A stretch of 7,322 nt of DNA, from positions 1-7,322 of the forward strand of contig JAKAPB010000085.1 in assembly GCA_021823045.1 (NCBI GenBank), read 5' to 3'. Positions 1 to 6,495 of this stretch are shown piece by piece. Within the stretch, counting starts at the first letter, position 1, and every line of letters starts with the position of its first letter. A model generated the notes under the pieces. The model was not told where the DNA came from and searched no databases. It saw nothing but the letters and a program-made list of their open reading frames with translations. The translations under genes and the position numbers were made by a program. This DNA is from Actinomycetes bacterium. Its GTDB lineage: Bacteria; Actinomycetota; Acidimicrobiia; Acidimicrobiales; Acidimicrobiaceae.

Positions 1-2
1 GG

Positions 3-80
3 AGAGGCAAGAACGACCCTCGGGCGAGTGAGAATGAAGCCCGAGCGGAGAACCTTGGAAAAGGTGCATCTAGTGAGTAG
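3..80 (+). CDS. possible C-terminal tail of an upstream gene (partial)
   Basis: This frame is open from the left edge to TAG at 78-80 and encodes about 25 residues, hydrophilic and rich in Asn, Glu, Arg, Ala and Gly. That composition would suit a disordered C-terminal tail, but there is no domain or motif and the stretch is too short to prove coding. A rival plus frame is open from base 1 to TAA at 154-156 and cannot be excluded. The stop of the 3-80 frame sits in the loop of an inverted repeat (66-104), as would happen if the repeat ended the upstream transcript. Listed only as a candidate; the sequence left of the window would settle it. Confidence 0.2.
   Translation, partial: RGKNDPRASENEARAENLGKGASSE
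19..45. repeat. 7-bp perfect inverted repeat (hairpin)
   Basis: CTCGGGC at 19-25 is the exact reverse complement of GCCCGAG at 39-45, with a 13-base loop. A second small hairpin follows directly: ACCTT 52-56 and AAGGT 61-65 around GGAA. No T-run follows either one. They may be RNA secondary structure, part of the end of an upstream gene, or chance. Confidence 0.5.
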
Positions 81-104
81 ACTCACCATTTATCACTCAG
101 ATGC
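66..104. repeat. inverted repeat, possible terminator-like or leader structure
   Basis: GCATCT (66-71) pairs exactly with AGATGC (99-104). Inside lies GTGAG (73-77) pairing with CTCAC (82-86) around TAGA. An alternative fold pairs GAGT (75-78) with ACTC (95-98), extending the outer stem with a 3-base bulge. The two inner pairings share bases and are mutually exclusive. No T-run follows, so this is not a canonical intrinsic terminator. A U-less terminator or an RNA leader are both possible. Confidence 0.45.
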
Positions 105-261
105 AACGGTGCTGGATGTTATGGTCCCAGCTAGGGGTCCTGATTATCTTTGTTAACCACGGCTGATTGGCGTCGTATCGTTGGCTTAATTAGTAGGTAG
201 GTATGGACCATCTGTGAGGCGCTCCTAGAGCCGCTTAAGTGTTACTGGGCGCATCGGTGTT

Positions 262-1476
262 ATGTTATCTCATATGGTAGAGATGGATACAGATCCGACG
301 AGCGAATGGTGCGTGCCTGACTATGGCGGAGCATGCCTCTCAAATCTTCTCCCGGCGGTCGTCTATAGGCTCGCCCAAAGTGGACACAGAGGGTCCATTC
401 CGGCGCCTGATCGCTTTCGGAGGGAGGTCATCCGGGCTGGGTCGACCGATCCAAGCGACTCGAGTTGGCTTTTTTCGGAACTTGACGGTTTAGACCAAAT
501 GGTGGTTTTTGTCGTGGATGGTCTGGGCTCCTCGCAGCTTGAAGCACATCTATCTGACTTGGATATGCTGGGTTCGCTAAAGAGGATAACCATAGACACA
601 GTAGCTCCGACGACGACAGCGAGCGCCTTGACTTCGATTACGACTGGTCTACCGCCTTCCCTGCATGGTCTAGTTGGATATAGGATGCGCGTTGGCCCTA
701 GGAGCGTGATGAACACTCTTAGGTGGTCTACCGGAGGTAAGAAGGTTTCGATGGACGTGAATCCATACAGGATCGCACCGGTAGAGCCTTTTTTCGGACT
801 CCACCCGGCGGTAGTGACGAAGTCTGGGTTGGAGAAGTCGGAGTTCTCGCTCGCACACCTCCGATCCTCCAGAAACTCATCTTGGCGGACCCAGAGTGGA
901 ATCGGCTCGTGGATCAAAGAGTTACTCGCAAAGGGCGAGAAGTTCATCTACGCATACTACGAGGGAATTGATTCGACCGCCCACGAGTTCGGTCTCGGGG
1001 ATCGCTATCTTGAAGAGCTTATCTACCTGGACTTTATGATCAAGAGAATTGTTGCAGCCTTGCCAAAAGGTGCCGGACTTCTGGTGACGGCTGATCATGG
1101 TCAGGTGGAGGTTCTAGACGAGCCGCTGGTGATACCTGATAATGTGCAATCTCAAGTTAGCTTTCAAAGTGGTGAGGGTCGTTTTCGCTGGCTACATCTG
1201 CGCTCGGGTAGCCTAGAAGAGGTGACTAAGGAACTCGAGGAGACCTTTGCTGGGGTCTGTAGAGTGCTGACGAGGCAACAAGTGATAGAACAGGAGATCC
1301 TTGGTCCAAAGATGTCACTAGAAGTTTCCAGGCGTCTTGGTGACGTCGCTCTTATAGCGACTGCGCCCGTTTCGTTTTTCGATCCGGACGATACCGGACC
1401 ATTTAAGCTCGTCTGCAGGCATGGTGGCCTAAGTACTCAGGAAGTAAAGGTGCCACTTTTGTGTGCTACCGGCTAG
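262..1476 (+). CDS. alkaline phosphatase superfamily protein (type I phosphodiesterase / nucleotide pyrophosphatase-like)
   Basis: Predicted two-metal phosphoester hydrolase of 404 residues. The superfamily pattern is complete in order: metal Asp86 in VVDGLG, putative nucleophile Thr119 in PTTTAS followed by the TGLPPSLHG stretch (residues 128-136), Asp237 and His241 in GIDSTAHEFG, Asp278-His279 in TADHG, and His387 in RHGGLS. The opening PDYGGACLSNLLPAV resembles the start of actinobacterial members of this group, as I recall them. There is no signal peptide or membrane segment, so it should act in the cytoplasm. Substrate is unknown; nucleotide or sugar-nucleotide phosphodiesters are the family norm. 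The ATG at 262 lacks a clear ribosome site, and in-frame ATGs at 274 and 283 would also keep all motifs. It stands alone before a 96-base gap to bpa. Family assignment is good; biological role is not known. Confidence 0.85.
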   Translation: MLSHMVEMDTDPTSEWCVPDYGGACLSNLLPAVVYRLAQSGHRGSIPAPDRFRREVIRAGSTDPSDSSWLFSELDGLDQMVVFVVDGLGSSQLEAHLSDLDMLGSLKRITIDTVAPTTTASALTSITTGLPPSLHGLVGYRMRVGPRSVMNTLRWSTGGKKVSMDVNPYRIAPVEPFFGLHPAVVTKSGLEKSEFSLAHLRSSRNSSWRTQSGIGSWIKELLAKGEKFIYAYYEGIDSTAHEFGLGDRYLEELIYLDFMIKRIVAALPKGAGLLVTADHGQVEVLDEPLVIPDNVQSQVSFQSGEGRFRWLHLRSGSLEEVTKELEETFAGVCRVLTRQQVIEQEILGPKMSLEVSRRLGDVALIATAPVSFFDPDDTGPFKLVCRHGGLSTQEVKVPLLCATG

Positions 1477-1491
1477 GTGGTTAGGGTGAGG

Positions 1492-1538
1492 CCCTCTAAT
1501 ATATCCCTCTAAAGGTCATGGATCTAACAGTATCTAAC
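1492..1538. promoter_or_regulatory. TCTAA direct-repeat cluster upstream of bpa
   Basis: Four TCTAA copies start at 1495, 1508, 1523 and 1533. The first pair are exact 8-mers, CCCTCTAA at 1492-1499 and 1505-1512, separated by TATAT. The second pair are exact 7-mers, ATCTAAC at 1522-1528 and 1532-1538, with a 10-base period. TAATAT at 1497-1502 could be a -10 element, but no good -35 is visible. The position between the end of the phosphodiesterase gene and the bpa start suits an operator or activator site. That role is inferred from position and repetition only. Confidence 0.4.
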
Positions 1539-1562
1539 CGTGATATCTTCGAAGCTAAAGAT

Positions 1563-1568
1563 GGAGGT
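1563..1568 (+). promoter_or_regulatory. ribosome binding site deciding the bpa start
   Basis: GGAGGT lies four bases before ATG 1573 and is the strongest Shine-Dalgarno match on the plus strand of this window. It supports ATG 1573 over the in-frame GTG at 1540 and ATG at 1561, neither of which has a comparable site. Confidence 0.75.
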
Positions 1569-1572
1569 CCCG

Positions 1573-2046
1573 ATGAACGGGGTAAGTGGAGAAAGCAAGT
1601 CGGCCGAGGTAATTCCCGTGCCTGGCGAAGAAGCCAGCGAGGTCGAAGTTATATCTTCGCCCGCCAAAGTTCTACGGATAGGATCGATGATCAAGGGCCT
1701 GCTCGAAGAGGTCCGGTCTTTCAATCCCGACGAAACGACACGCACGAGGCTGAAAGAGATCTACCAACGTTCGATCGAGGAACTCGCTTCTGGACTTTCC
1801 GATGATCTAGCAAGCGAGCTCAAGAGGGTTAGTCTGCCATTCGCTGGAGACGATGTCCCGAGTGAATCGGAACTAAGAATTGCCCAGGCGCAGCTTGTGG
1901 GATGGTTGGAGGGGCTTTTCCATGGGATACAAGCAACCCTTTTCGCTCAGCAGCTCGCGGCACGCTCTCAACTTGAGGAGATGCGAAACAAGCAACTAAT
2001 GCCTGGAGCGCATGAAGACGCGCAACGCCCCGGCACCTACCTGTAG
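1573..2046 (+). CDS. bpa: bacterial proteasome activator Bpa / PafE
   Basis: A 157-residue homologue of mycobacterial PafE/Bpa (Rv3780), an ATP-independent ring that docks on the 20S proteasome and opens its gate for unfolded substrates. Recognised from family-typical stretches: PAKVLRIGSMIK with LLEEVR (residues 30-48), SLPF (87-90), the hallmark run from ELRIAQAQLVGWLEGLF into HGIQ (100-120), then LFAQQ and ARSQLEEMR. The first 29 residues are acidic and probably disordered. The extreme C-terminus is GTYL; the mycobacterial protein ends GQYL, the tail that inserts into proteasome alpha-ring pockets, so docking should be kept with a Gln-to-Thr change. The start at ATG 1573 is chosen because GGAGGT precedes it. 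rpiB follows after only five bases, which suggests co-transcription. The TCTAA repeats upstream may regulate it. Identity is highly secure. Confidence 0.95.
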   Translation: MNGVSGESKSAEVIPVPGEEASEVEVISSPAKVLRIGSMIKGLLEEVRSFNPDETTRTRLKEIYQRSIEELASGLSDDLASELKRVSLPFAGDDVPSESELRIAQAQLVGWLEGLFHGIQATLFAQQLAARSQLEEMRNKQLMPGAHEDAQRPGTYL

Positions 2047-2051
2047 GCCTT

Positions 2052-2522
2052 ATGCCAACAGTTGCACTCGGATCCGATCATGCTGGTTTCCAACTTAAAG
2101 AGGCCGTAAAAAGCCATCTAGGTGACCTTGGTGTAAAGGTAATTGATTTTGGAACGCACGACGCATCGACTTCGGTTGATTACCCGCGTTACTGCGCTCC
2201 GGCGGCAAGGGCGGTAATCGCCAAAAGGGCCGACTTTGCAATTGTGTTCGGGGGATCGGGACAAGGCGAACAGTTGGCTGCCAACAAGGTCAAAGGCGTG
2301 AGGGCGGCTTTATGCTACAACGAACTATCCGCCCGTTTAGCACGCCAACACAACGACGCTAACGTTTTGTCGCTCGGTGCTCGGCTATTAGGAACTGAAC
2401 TGGCTATAGCGATTGTCGACGCATTCTTGGGGTCTAGTTTCGATGGAGGAAGGCACTCGCGCCGAGTGGAAATGCTTTCCATGCTGGAGTCCGGTGAGGA
2501 TATAGACGAGGTGACGGCCTGA
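2052..2522 (+). CDS. rpiB: ribose-5-phosphate isomerase B
   Basis: A 156-residue cytoplasmic enzyme that interconverts ribose 5-phosphate and ribulose 5-phosphate in the non-oxidative pentose phosphate pathway. Visible family features are GSDHAGF at residues 7-13 (Asp9 and His10 in the sugar-binding site), VDYP at 42-45, GGSGQGEQLAANK at 67-79, and RQHNDANVLSLG at 98-109. At the catalytic-base region it has Glu73 in GGSGQGE. This is the arrangement of the Mycobacterium tuberculosis enzyme, which uses a Glu where Escherichia coli RpiB uses a Cys, so this is the actinobacterial-type active site. Length is normal for the family. ATG 2052 lies five bases after the bpa stop and has only a weak ribosome site (TAGG), consistent with coupling to bpa. 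The TGA stop abuts the GTG of the next gene in the same frame. Confidence 0.95.
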   Translation: MPTVALGSDHAGFQLKEAVKSHLGDLGVKVIDFGTHDASTSVDYPRYCAPAARAVIAKRADFAIVFGGSGQGEQLAANKVKGVRAALCYNELSARLARQHNDANVLSLGARLLGTELAIAIVDAFLGSSFDGGRHSRRVEMLSMLESGEDIDEVTA

Positions 2523-3602
2523 GTGGTTCGGCCAAGGAGGCTAGGTCGAACCGCCCGACTGATTCGCACCCTCGCTGTCGTTGCAGTAGCTATTGGCGGA
2601 TCTGCACTTTTTGTAGCGAAGAAGGATTTCGCTTCGACACCCCTCGGCGCCGAGACTACTTCCTCGACTTCCATGCCACAACCAACCTCCACGACCACAA
2701 CCTATCCCAGCGGACCGTTAGGAGTGGGCCTTTATCAAGACGAAGTCACCGAGCCGGGACGGTCGATCTGTCCACCACTCGACGCTGTATGTACCGTAAG
2801 GAGCTTCGAACTTCAGATATTTTACCCCGCCATTACGTCGGGTTCTGGGCCGGTGCTGGATGCGGAGACTGCTCTTATCCATGGCCCGTATCCGGTGATA
2901 GTTTTTGCTCACGGTTTTGATCTGAACCCAATGAACTATTACCCAATGATCCAGGGGTGGGTGCAGGCGGGCTTTATAGTGGCCGCTCCGATCTTCCCGC
3001 TGACTTCACTCGCGGGATTGACTGAATACAACGTCAATTTGAATAATGAGGGCCAGTCCGACCTTTACGAATCGGATCTGTTGAACCAGCCGCAGGACAT
3101 CAAAGCCGCCTTGGCGAATTTAAATACCATAGCGCTATCTAAGAATTCGTCGTTATATGGGATGCTAAATCTCGCCAGCGTAGCGCTAGCGGGGCAGAGC
3201 GATGGGGGAGACACCGTGCTTGCAGCGGCGTACAACAGCTGCTGCGTGATACCTGGCGTCAAGGCCCTAGCGGTCTTATCTGGGGCGGAATTCCCCCCCT
3301 TTGGTGGGAGTTATTTTTCGACCCCGCCACTTCCTATTTTGGTAACACAAGGTAGCGCTGACACGGTCAATCTTCCTGGGGACTCACAGCAGATATTCAC
3401 ACAAGCTCCGCCGCCAAAGTACTATTTAAACCTATTGGGTGCAGATCACTTAGCTCCCTACACGGCTAACGATCCATACGAGCAGGCGGTCGTTAGCGTT
3501 AGCGTCGCCTTTTTCGATTTTTACCTAAAGGGGATTGGCAGCTCATCTGAGATAAATTCCCTAGGTAACGTGGCGGGCGTTTCAGCGCTTAGTGTAGATT
3601 AG
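2523..3602 (+). CDS. exported or membrane-anchored alpha/beta hydrolase
   Basis: A 359-residue serine hydrolase of the alpha/beta fold, probably an esterase or lipase-like enzyme related to the dienelactone-hydrolase or acetylhydrolase-type families. The N-terminus is Arg-rich (residues 3-15), followed by a hydrophobic stretch (about 17-32) and a Ser/Thr/Pro-rich linker (about 38-63), so the catalytic domain is expected outside the membrane. No clean cleavage site is visible, so it may stay anchored. Catalytic elements are FAHGF (128-132, oxyanion region), nucleophile Ser226 in GQSDGG, Asp280 in QGSADT and His309 in GADHLAPY. Cys83/Cys90 and Cys240/Cys241 could form disulfides, which fits export. 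GTG 2523 directly follows the rpiB stop in the same frame, so no earlier start is possible; no good ribosome site precedes it. Translational coupling to rpiB is likely. Substrate unknown. Confidence 0.85.
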   Translation: MVRPRRLGRTARLIRTLAVVAVAIGGSALFVAKKDFASTPLGAETTSSTSMPQPTSTTTTYPSGPLGVGLYQDEVTEPGRSICPPLDAVCTVRSFELQIFYPAITSGSGPVLDAETALIHGPYPVIVFAHGFDLNPMNYYPMIQGWVQAGFIVAAPIFPLTSLAGLTEYNVNLNNEGQSDLYESDLLNQPQDIKAALANLNTIALSKNSSLYGMLNLASVALAGQSDGGDTVLAAAYNSCCVIPGVKALAVLSGAEFPPFGGSYFSTPPLPILVTQGSADTVNLPGDSQQIFTQAPPPKYYLNLLGADHLAPYTANDPYEQAVVSVSVAFFDFYLKGIGSSSEINSLGNVAGVSALSVD

Positions 3603-3676
3603 CCAGAAAAGCCGCCTGACGCATTTTTGGGTCGTTGCGGTAGCCGACCACCAGACTTTTTGGTTTCTAACGATGT

Positions 3677-3680
3677 GGAG
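3677..3680 (+). promoter_or_regulatory. ribosome binding site for the amidase TTG start
   Basis: GGAG lies six bases before TTG 3687. An in-frame TAG at 3681-3683 blocks any upstream start, so the TTG is the earliest possible initiation codon and the ribosome site fits it well. Confidence 0.65.
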
Positions 3681-3686
3681 TAGATT

Positions 3687-4910
3687 TTGACCGGTGCTGA
3701 AACTGGCCCAAGGGGCTTGAGTCCATTTAACTGGGCGATCGAGCTATGTGAGACTTCTGGTGATGGTCCGAAACTTGCCGTCAAGGATTTAATTGACGTC
3801 GAAGGGACTATTACCACCGCAGGATCACGTCTCGTCGCTTCGGTTGCGACACCCGCCGAGCAGGACGCCCCTATCGTGGCTAGTGCTCGACGCAGCGGTG
3901 CCAGAATCATCGGGAAGGCGAATCTTACCGAACTGGCCTTTGGTGCACAAGGAATAAATCCATGGTATGGAACGCCGGTAAATCCGATCTCCCCTGAACT
4001 GATACCCGGTGGATCGTCTAGCGGAAGCGCAGTGGCGGTCGCTCGCGGGATTGCCGATGTGGCCTACGGAACCGATACCGGTGGGTCGATAAGAATTCCG
4101 GCGACCTGCTGCGGAGTGATCGGCTTGAAGACGACTTTAGGTAGGGCTTCGACCACCGGGGTATACCCACTTTCGCAGTCGCTAGACACGATAGGTCCGC
4201 TGGCTAGGTCAATTCCACAGATTTGGACCGGCCTATCATGGTTATTTGCCGGTGATATCGCTCTCGAAGCGGCTCCCTGTCAAGGTGCGGGAAGAATTAG
4301 GACTTCGGAGTCTGAATTGATCGAAGCGACGATAGACGAGGCCCTGGCTTTGGCCGGAATGAAACTGACAAGTCTGGAAAATCCGGGACTTTCAAGGGCG
4401 TGGGAAGTCGGTGGGGTGATTATGGGCTATGAGGCAATTCGAAATAATGAACTAGCGGTTAGCCAACACCACCGAATAGACCCCGCTATTTGGAGTCGTT
4501 TCCAACTATACCGAACTAAGTCTGTCGCTGATTATGAGGAGGCGTTGGAGGTGGGTAGGGCCTTTTCGAGGGAGCTTTCGGACCTTTTGGGCAATTTTGA
4601 AACCTTAGCTCTCGCTTCAGTCCCATTTGAGGTACCATCACTTAAAAACGCTTACGACCGCTGGATCAATGTAAACACCTTGCCATTCAACGTGGCTGGA
4701 CTACCTGCTATCTCTTTTGCTCTTCCTTTGCGTTTCTGTGACGCCGTCAGAAAGGATAGGGCAATGAGCGATGATCTTGGGCAAGGAGTCGGAAAGAGTG
4801 GCCAACGTGTACCGGTTTCAATCCAGCTTGTCGGCAAGTTGGGGGCTGACGAAGCACTTGTTGCAACGGCCGATATGGTGCTAAAGGCGCTCAAGGCGGA
4901 AGGTTTCTAG
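3687..4910 (+). CDS. amidase signature family hydrolase
   Basis: A 407-residue amidohydrolase with a complete Ser-cisSer-Lys triad: Lys33 in AVKDLIDV, cis-Ser110 in GGSSSGSA and nucleophile Ser134 in GTDTGGSIRIPA. The following GVIGLKTTLGR and GVYPLSQSLDTIGPLARS stretches (143-175) are also typical of the family. It is shorter than most GatA or amidase proteins (roughly 450-490 residues). The missing part is mainly N-terminal: the catalytic Lys is at 33 rather than about 60-80, so the leading helices are absent. A start further upstream is impossible because of the in-frame TAG just before TTG 3687. No gatB or gatC neighbours are present, so tRNA transamidation is unlikely and a free-standing carboxamide hydrolase is more probable. 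No signal peptide. It follows the hydrolase by 84 bases and converges with the mycofactocin genes, so it is not part of their operon. Substrate unknown. Confidence 0.9.
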   Translation: MTGAETGPRGLSPFNWAIELCETSGDGPKLAVKDLIDVEGTITTAGSRLVASVATPAEQDAPIVASARRSGARIIGKANLTELAFGAQGINPWYGTPVNPISPELIPGGSSSGSAVAVARGIADVAYGTDTGGSIRIPATCCGVIGLKTTLGRASTTGVYPLSQSLDTIGPLARSIPQIWTGLSWLFAGDIALEAAPCQGAGRIRTSESELIEATIDEALALAGMKLTSLENPGLSRAWEVGGVIMGYEAIRNNELAVSQHHRIDPAIWSRFQLYRTKSVADYEEALEVGRAFSRELSDLLGNFETLALASVPFEVPSLKNAYDRWINVNTLPFNVAGLPAISFALPLRFCDAVRKDRAMSDDLGQGVGKSGQRVPVSIQLVGKLGADEALVATADMVLKALKAEGF

Positions 4911-4919
4911 CTACGCTAG
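4907..4919. repeat. short perfect inverted repeat at the convergent gene junction
   Basis: CTAGC (4907-4911) and GCTAG (4915-4919) surround TAC, spanning the amidase stop codon in the 36-base gap between convergent genes. No T-run follows on either strand, so it is a weak candidate for a bidirectional transcription stop. Confidence 0.3.
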
Positions 4920-4946
4920 GGTGCGCAAACTCTAACTCTCAGGCCT

Positions 4947-5741
4947 TTAGGTAAGGCGGAGTCCACCGTCAATCAATAGTTCGCTTCCGGTGATTGACGA
5001 ACCAGCGTCTGAAAGTAAGAAGAGAACCGACTTTGCGACCTCAGCAGGTGAGATTAATCTTTTGGTCGTGTGATGCATCCTAAACTCGTCATCGCTTGCC
5101 AGCGAATAGAGTTTCGCCGATGCTTCTAGGATTGGCGTCGCTGTCGATCCTGGGGAGACTGTGTTGGCAGTGATCAGGGTGCCAGATAACTCCAGGGCAA
5201 GGTTCGCCATGTATGCGCTGACCGCTGCCTTTGAAGCGCAATAGTGCGATAACAGATTTAGCGGCCGCTTGGCTCCAGCTGACGAAATCGCAACTAGTCG
5301 TCCCGGTTGGTCTTGGGAATTCTGAAGCATAGAGGTCAAGGCGGCTTGCATAAGGTTGGTGACTCCAAAATAATTTATGTCGAAGAGGATTCTTGCCGAG
5401 TCCGGAGCTGAAAGCCAAGCTGGTTCGCCGCCGATGATAACCCCAGCACATGCTATCGCGGCGGTTAACCGGCCCATTGATTCGGCCAGTTCGACGGCTT
5501 TGGCGCAAGCCTTGGGATCTCGTACGTCGATCTCCATAGTTTCTATTCCGTTCGACCTAGATAGCGATTGGAGTTCTTCGCGGCTAGACAGTGGATACGG
5601 AACCAAAGGAATACTTTCGCATATGTCGATAGCAACCACTCGCCAACCTCGATCGGCAAGCTCGGTTGTAATCGCCCGTCCGATTCCGCGTGCAGCGCCC
5701 GAGACGATCGCTACATTGATTTCACTTTCTTGGTTGTCCAT
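4947..5741 (-). CDS. mycofactocin-coupled SDR family oxidoreductase
   Basis: A 264-residue Rossmann-fold dehydrogenase of the short-chain family. Seen: SGAARGIG (14-21) dinucleotide loop, Asp39 ending beta 2 (favouring NAD over NADP), IDVRD (71-75), ACAG (97-100), catalytic Asn123, Ser153/154, and Tyr167-Lys171 in HYCASK, then VSPGSTAT (195-202). The extended loop around VPYPLSSREEL after beta 2, CAG in place of the usual NAG, and the C-terminal pattern of LYSL, EF, RLISPAEVA and LLIDGG match SDR groups confined to mycofactocin genomes, which hold NAD non-exchangeably and need mycofactocin to reoxidise it. Alcohol oxidation is the expected role; the substrate is unknown. ATG 5741 lies one base after the mftE stop. 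ATG 5756 and TTG 5774, both inside mftE, are alternatives with no better ribosome site. Last gene of the visible operon. Confidence 0.92.
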   Translation of the reverse strand: MDNQESEINVAIVSGAARGIGRAITTELADRGWRVVAIDICESIPLVPYPLSSREELQSLSRSNGIETMEIDVRDPKACAKAVELAESMGRLTAAIACAGVIIGGEPAWLSAPDSARILFDINYFGVTNLMQAALTSMLQNSQDQPGRLVAISSAGAKRPLNLLSHYCASKAAVSAYMANLALELSGTLITANTVSPGSTATPILEASAKLYSLASDDEFRMHHTTKRLISPAEVAKSVLFLLSDAGSSITGSELLIDGGLRLT

Positions 5742-5742
5742 G

Positions 5743-6495
5743 CTAAGAACCAACATTTTGATAGAACTTGTCAAACCTACTTATGAGGTCTTCAGCGAAG
5801 GCAGAAAGAATAAGTAAGCCTTCTTCCTGCGATGCTCCAGTGGGATCCCCGATCACGCCGTTTTTCGAGACCGCCCCGATGCCACCAACCTTCATCATCT
5901 CGATCAGTTTCGCAGGGTCCTCAAGTGCCCCAGCCCGGGCCGCTTGGAGATTTACCAGAGTTGGGTCTAGCGCGAGCATGATCGAAGTCTCCGTTCTACC
6001 GGCGTGTAGATCGGGCTGCCAGAGACCTCGGAAGCTCAGGGGTGCCTGATGGCGCTCGGCCGCTGAAATGAGCGCATCGACGGTCGGTATCCAGGCCATG
6101 ATCTTGCGCCCCTCGTCCTGCAGGATCCGATGGGCATTGAGGAGCGGAGCGGCGTTACCCCCATGGGCTGATACTATCGCTATCGCCTGGTTTGCTTCGG
6201 ACGATCTAACCAGCTCGACAAGGTAAAATTCCAGCGCCTGGGTGCTTACGGAAAGAGTTCCCGGAATCATAGAATGCTCTCCCGAGCAGCCAAAGGGGAT
6301 TAGGGGGGCAAGGATTGCCTGCTCCGGTCGTAGGTCGATCAGACTTTGGGTGATCTTCGACGTAATGGTTGTATCGGTTGCTAGGGGCAGGTGTGGTCCG
6401 TGCTGTTCGGTAGACCCCAATGGGATAACCAAGACCCTGCTCGACAAGGCGGTCTTAGCGTCTCTGGCGCTCATTTTCGCTAGTTGCAGGCTCAT
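5743..6495 (-). CDS. mftE: mycofactocin biosynthesis creatininase-family peptidase MftE
   Basis: A 250-residue metal-dependent hydrolase. In mycofactocin maturation MftE removes the C-terminal Val-Tyr dipeptide of the MftA precursor after the radical-SAM enzyme MftC has modified it, releasing the AHDP core. Seen: IPLGSTEQHGPHLPLATDT (24-42) with putative metal ligands Glu30, His32 and Asp41, then SAHGGN with His111, and HAGRTETS with His164 and Glu169. The C-terminal GGIGAVSKNGVIGDPTGAS stretch (204-222) closely tracks the mycobacterial MftE end as I remember it (GGVAAVSETGVLGDPTTA). Length matches the mycobacterial protein. ATG 6495 is preferred because it forms an ATGA overlap with the upstream stop, implying translational coupling; a G-rich tract (GGGTGGGGGA) lies about ten bases before it. 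GTG 6513 is a possible longer start. The SDR follows one base after the stop. Confidence 0.93.
   Translation of the reverse strand: MSLQLAKMSARDAKTALSSRVLVIPLGSTEQHGPHLPLATDTTITSKITQSLIDLRPEQAILAPLIPFGCSGEHSMIPGTLSVSTQALEFYLVELVRSSEANQAIAIVSAHGGNAAPLLNAHRILQDEGRKIMAWIPTVDALISAAERHQAPLSFRGLWQPDLHAGRTETSIMLALDPTLVNLQAARAGALEDPAKLIEMMKVGGIGAVSKNGVIGDPTGASQEEGLLILSAFAEDLISRFDKFYQNVGS

Larger units (their letters stand above)
1..261. other. 5' region without a confident gene
   Basis: No confident gene lies here. Two plus frames are open from the left edge: one stops at TAG 78-80, giving a hydrophilic tail, and the other stops at TAA 154-156. Neither has a recognisable motif, and either could be chance. 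All three minus frames carry stops between about 70 and 92. The first 104 bases are rich in short inverted repeats, listed separately. From about 105 to 261 the sequence should hold the promoter and leader of the downstream phosphodiesterase, but no convincing -35/-10 pair or Shine-Dalgarno sequence is visible. No tRNA or known riboswitch consensus was recognised. Confidence 0.6.

Noticed and set aside
1..65. Cobalamin riboswitch or RNase P RNA fragment
   Set aside because: Only loose likeness to short conserved pieces; the diagnostic core sequences are absent.
1..156. Plus-strand frame open from base 1 to TAA 154-156
   Set aside because: About 51 codons without a recognisable motif; a stop-free run this long can occur by chance, and it competes with another open frame.
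363..947. Long minus-strand open frame opposite the phosphodiesterase
   Set aside because: It overlaps a gene with a full set of catalytic motifs and its own translation shows no domain; a shadow frame.
3603..3661. Possible terminators after the hydrolase gene (GGTCG/CGACC with a later T5; CCAGAAA/TTTTTGG)
   Set aside because: Stems are short or AT-rich, and the T-run is seven bases away from the first stem; not strong enough to call.
5754..5774. ATG 5756 or TTG 5774 as the SDR start
   Set aside because: Both overlap mftE and add residues outside the Rossmann fold; ATG 5741, one base after the mftE stop, is simpler, though not proven.
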